A stretch of DNA of 54,913 nucleotides, from positions 1 through 54,913 of the forward strand of contig CAJOEP010000015.1 of assembly GCA_905233445.1 (NCBI GenBank), read 5' to 3'. This document shows, piece after piece, positions 53,357 to 54,913 of this stretch; position 1 is the stretch's first letter, and each line of letters begins with the position of its first letter. The notes under the pieces were generated by a model. It did no database searches. It had not been told where the DNA came from and saw nothing but the letters and a program-made list of their open reading frames with translations. Both the position numbers and the translations under genes were made by a program. Source of the DNA: an uncultured Bacteroidales bacterium (GTDB lineage: Bacteria > Bacteroidota > Bacteroidia > Bacteroidales > F082).

Positions 53357-54283
53357 ATGTATAATATTCCTATATTATTGGTGTTTTTTACCCGTGAAAA
53401 CACGGCTTTGAGAACGTTTGAGAGGATTCGTGAGGCTCAGCCGTCGAAGTTATATCTCGCCTGTGACGGAGCACGTGAGGACCGCGAAGGAGAGAAGGAA
53501 GTAGTTGATAATCTGAGAGATAAGCTATTGAAGCAAGTCGACTGGGAATGCGAGGTGAAGACTCGTTTCTTGGATAAAAACTTGGGCTGTTCGCATGGCG
53601 TGAGTTCCGCAATCGACTGGCTGTTTGAAAACGAGGAAGTCGGAATAATTTTGGAGGATGACTGTCTGCCACAGAAGACGTTTTTCCCGTTTATGGAGGA
53701 GATGCTGGTCAGATACAAGGATGACGACCGTATCGGAATGGTCGACGGAGCCAATTACATCAAAAAATATCAGATAAAAGACAGTTATTGCTTCTCGAAA
53801 TATAAATCGACTAATGGCTGGGGAACCTGGCGCAGGGCCTGGAAAAACATGGATTTGAACATGACATGGCGCGGCTCACATTACGAGGATTCAATCATCA
53901 AAAACATCGGCTATTGCGCTTGGGATGTGCGTTATTGGAAATACCGCCTGAAAGCTGTCGATGCCAAACATGTCAGCGCTTGGGATTGGCAGTGGTACCT
54001 GACACTCTCGGCACAAAACCAGCTCTCGATTTTCCCGAAAGTGAGCCTGATCTCGAACATAGGCTTCGGTGAAGGCGCCACACACACCTCGTTTAGCACG
54101 GATGCCAAGGATTACTTGGCATCGCAAGAACTTGAGTTTCCATTGCAGCACCCGAAATATGTGGTTCCTGACTATGGCTTCGACAAATGTTTCTACAAGA
54201 ACAACAACACTTTATACAATCGTATAAACCAACTGATTCCGTTTGGTTTGAAAAGAAAGATTAAAAAACTTATAACTAAGTGA
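53357..54283 (+). CDS. GT-A glycosyltransferase, HlpA-like family
   Basis: A 308-residue protein. ILLVFFTRENTALRTFERI and LYLACDGAREDREGEKE open the nucleotide-sugar domain. VGIILEDDCLPQKTFFPFME carries the metal-binding Asp motif (EDDC). STNGWGTWRRAWKNMD and SAWDWQWYLTLSAQNQLSIF follow and are typical of the glycosyltransferases previously called hemolytic protein HlpA-like. It lies at the end of the cluster and should add a sugar or another residue to the repeat unit. No signal peptide or membrane helix is seen. Confidence 0.85.
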   Translation: MYNIPILLVFFTRENTALRTFERIREAQPSKLYLACDGAREDREGEKEVVDNLRDKLLKQVDWECEVKTRFLDKNLGCSHGVSSAIDWLFENEEVGIILEDDCLPQKTFFPFMEEMLVRYKDDDRIGMVDGANYIKKYQIKDSYCFSKYKSTNGWGTWRRAWKNMDLNMTWRGSHYEDSIIKNIGYCAWDVRYWKYRLKAVDAKHVSAWDWQWYLTLSAQNQLSIFPKVSLISNIGFGEGATHTSFSTDAKDYLASQELEFPLQHPKYVVPDYGFDKCFYKNNNTLYNRINQLIPFGLKRKIKKLITK

Positions 54284-54284
54284 T

Positions 54285-54913
54285 ATGCAAGCGATTATCT
54301 TAGCAGCCGGCATGGGGCGACGCCTCGGTGAACTCACCAAAAACAACACCAAATGCATGGTGGAAGTCAATGGAGTGAAACTCATCGACCGCGTGTTGAC
54401 CTACCTCTCGCATCTCAACCTGAAACGCATAGTGATAGTGGTGGGATATAAAGCTGAAAATCTTGTCAACTATATTGAAAATCAATATGGTAACTTGAAT
54501 GTTGAGTTTGTCGAGAACACAATTTACGACAAGACAAACAACATTTATTCGCTTGCGTTGGCGAAAGACAAATTCAAGGAAGACGACACTCTCCTGCTTG
54601 AATCCGACCTGATTTATGAGGAGTCGATGCTGCGTTTACTCGTTGATAATCAGCAACCTGACCTGGCTCTCGTGGCAAAATACGAGAAATGGATGGATGG
54701 CACCATGGTGACCATCGACGACGACTGTAACATATTGAATTTCATATCGAAAAAGGAGTTTAAACAGACTGAAGTCGACAAGTATTACAAAACCGTCAAT
54801 ATCTACAAATTCAGCAAGAGCTACATCAACAATCAGTATCTGCCGCTGCTTGAGGCTTATTGCCAGATGAAGGGCAACAACGAGTACTACGAGGAGGTAT
54901 TGCGTGTGCTCAC
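54285..54913 (+). CDS. Sugar/choline-phosphate nucleotidyltransferase, 3' truncated by window end
   Basis: From the ATG at 54285, one base after the previous stop, the frame is open to the window end (209 codons). AIILAAGMGRRLGELTKNNT, KCMVEVNGVKLIDRVL and IVIVVGYKAENLVNYIEN show an NTP-transferase domain like LicC-type cytidylyltransferases. LLLESDLIYEESML carries the metal-binding Asp. In Bacteroidota related proteins are often fused to a class I aminotransferase, so the full gene may be about twice as long. The product may activate choline phosphate, an aminoalkylphosphonate or a sugar phosphate; this cannot be decided here. Confidence 0.85.
   Translation, partial: MQAIILAAGMGRRLGELTKNNTKCMVEVNGVKLIDRVLTYLSHLNLKRIVIVVGYKAENLVNYIENQYGNLNVEFVENTIYDKTNNIYSLALAKDKFKEDDTLLLESDLIYEESMLRLLVDNQQPDLALVAKYEKWMDGTMVTIDDDCNILNFISKKEFKQTEVDKYYKTVNIYKFSKSYINNQYLPLLEAYCQMKGNNEYYEEVLRVL

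Overview
The window looks like chromosomal DNA of a member of the Bacteroidales (Bacteroidota), probably host-associated. The evidence is the promoter type (TTTG or TTG, 19-21 bases, then TAnnTTTG, found upstream of several genes and both tRNAs), a DksA/TraR protein with the degenerate zinc site typical of this phylum next to ileS and lspA, DUF4954, phosphate-selective-porin-like proteins, a secreted alpha-2-macroglobulin, and very few Shine-Dalgarno sites. No rRNA, phage, insertion sequence or CRISPR array was seen. These assignments come from motif reading, not database searches.

Layout. 1-4.9 kb, plus strand: end of an unidentified gene, a SirTM sirtuin with its zinc macrodomain partner (reversible protein ADP-ribosylation), a DUF1295 membrane protein, glutathione peroxidase, flavodoxin and a lipoprotein. 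4.9-15.3 kb, minus strand: ileS, dksA-like gene, lspA, atpD, atpC and one porin packed with little space, then a second porin, a YeiH-type exporter, a small membrane protein and tRNA-Cys. 15.4-16.98 kb: ROK sugar kinase, a small membrane protein and tRNA-Thr. 16.98-28.4 kb, minus strand: a sugar-nucleotide block read in the order rfbC, rfbD, rfbB, DUF4954, nagB, wlbB-like, wlbA-like, galE, mannose-1-P guanylyltransferase, membrane-bound UDP-sugar 4,6-dehydratase. 28.5-40.6 kb: tsaB, giant alpha-2-macroglobulin, thymidine kinase, an acidic Bacteroidota protein, rsmI, a beta-barrel protein, an FMN-binding membrane protein and a PlsC-type acyltransferase. 40.7 kb to the end, plus strand: a surface polysaccharide cluster with O-antigen ligase/polymerase, a Wzi/RemB-like barrel, a 4,6-dehydratase, a PLP aminotransferase, an ATP-grasp ligase, an SDR epimerase, a CBS-nucleotidyltransferase, three glycosyltransferases, a Wzx flippase and a truncated nucleotidyltransferase.

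How the genes fit together. The two polysaccharide blocks probably supply one glycan programme: the minus-strand block makes dTDP-rhamnose precursors, GDP-mannose, UDP-galactose and a diacetamido-type sugar, while the plus-strand block makes an amino sugar, may attach an amino acid to it (ATP-grasp, inference), and assembles, flips and polymerises the unit.

The most unusual signal is non-genic. The DNA carries many short-word hairpin arrays. Several unrelated families (AACTGCC, GAGACRY, TTTAGTC, AAGTTGA) share one architecture: tandem words of about seven bases, in most cases with a reverse-complement second arm. Other palindromes of about 25-28 bases begin GTAG. These elements fill spacers, supply the stop codons of at least four genes, and sit in frame inside three housekeeping or pathway enzymes (IleS, RfbD, TsaB), adding repeat-encoded peptides such as TANCQLP and VETCHGASLR.
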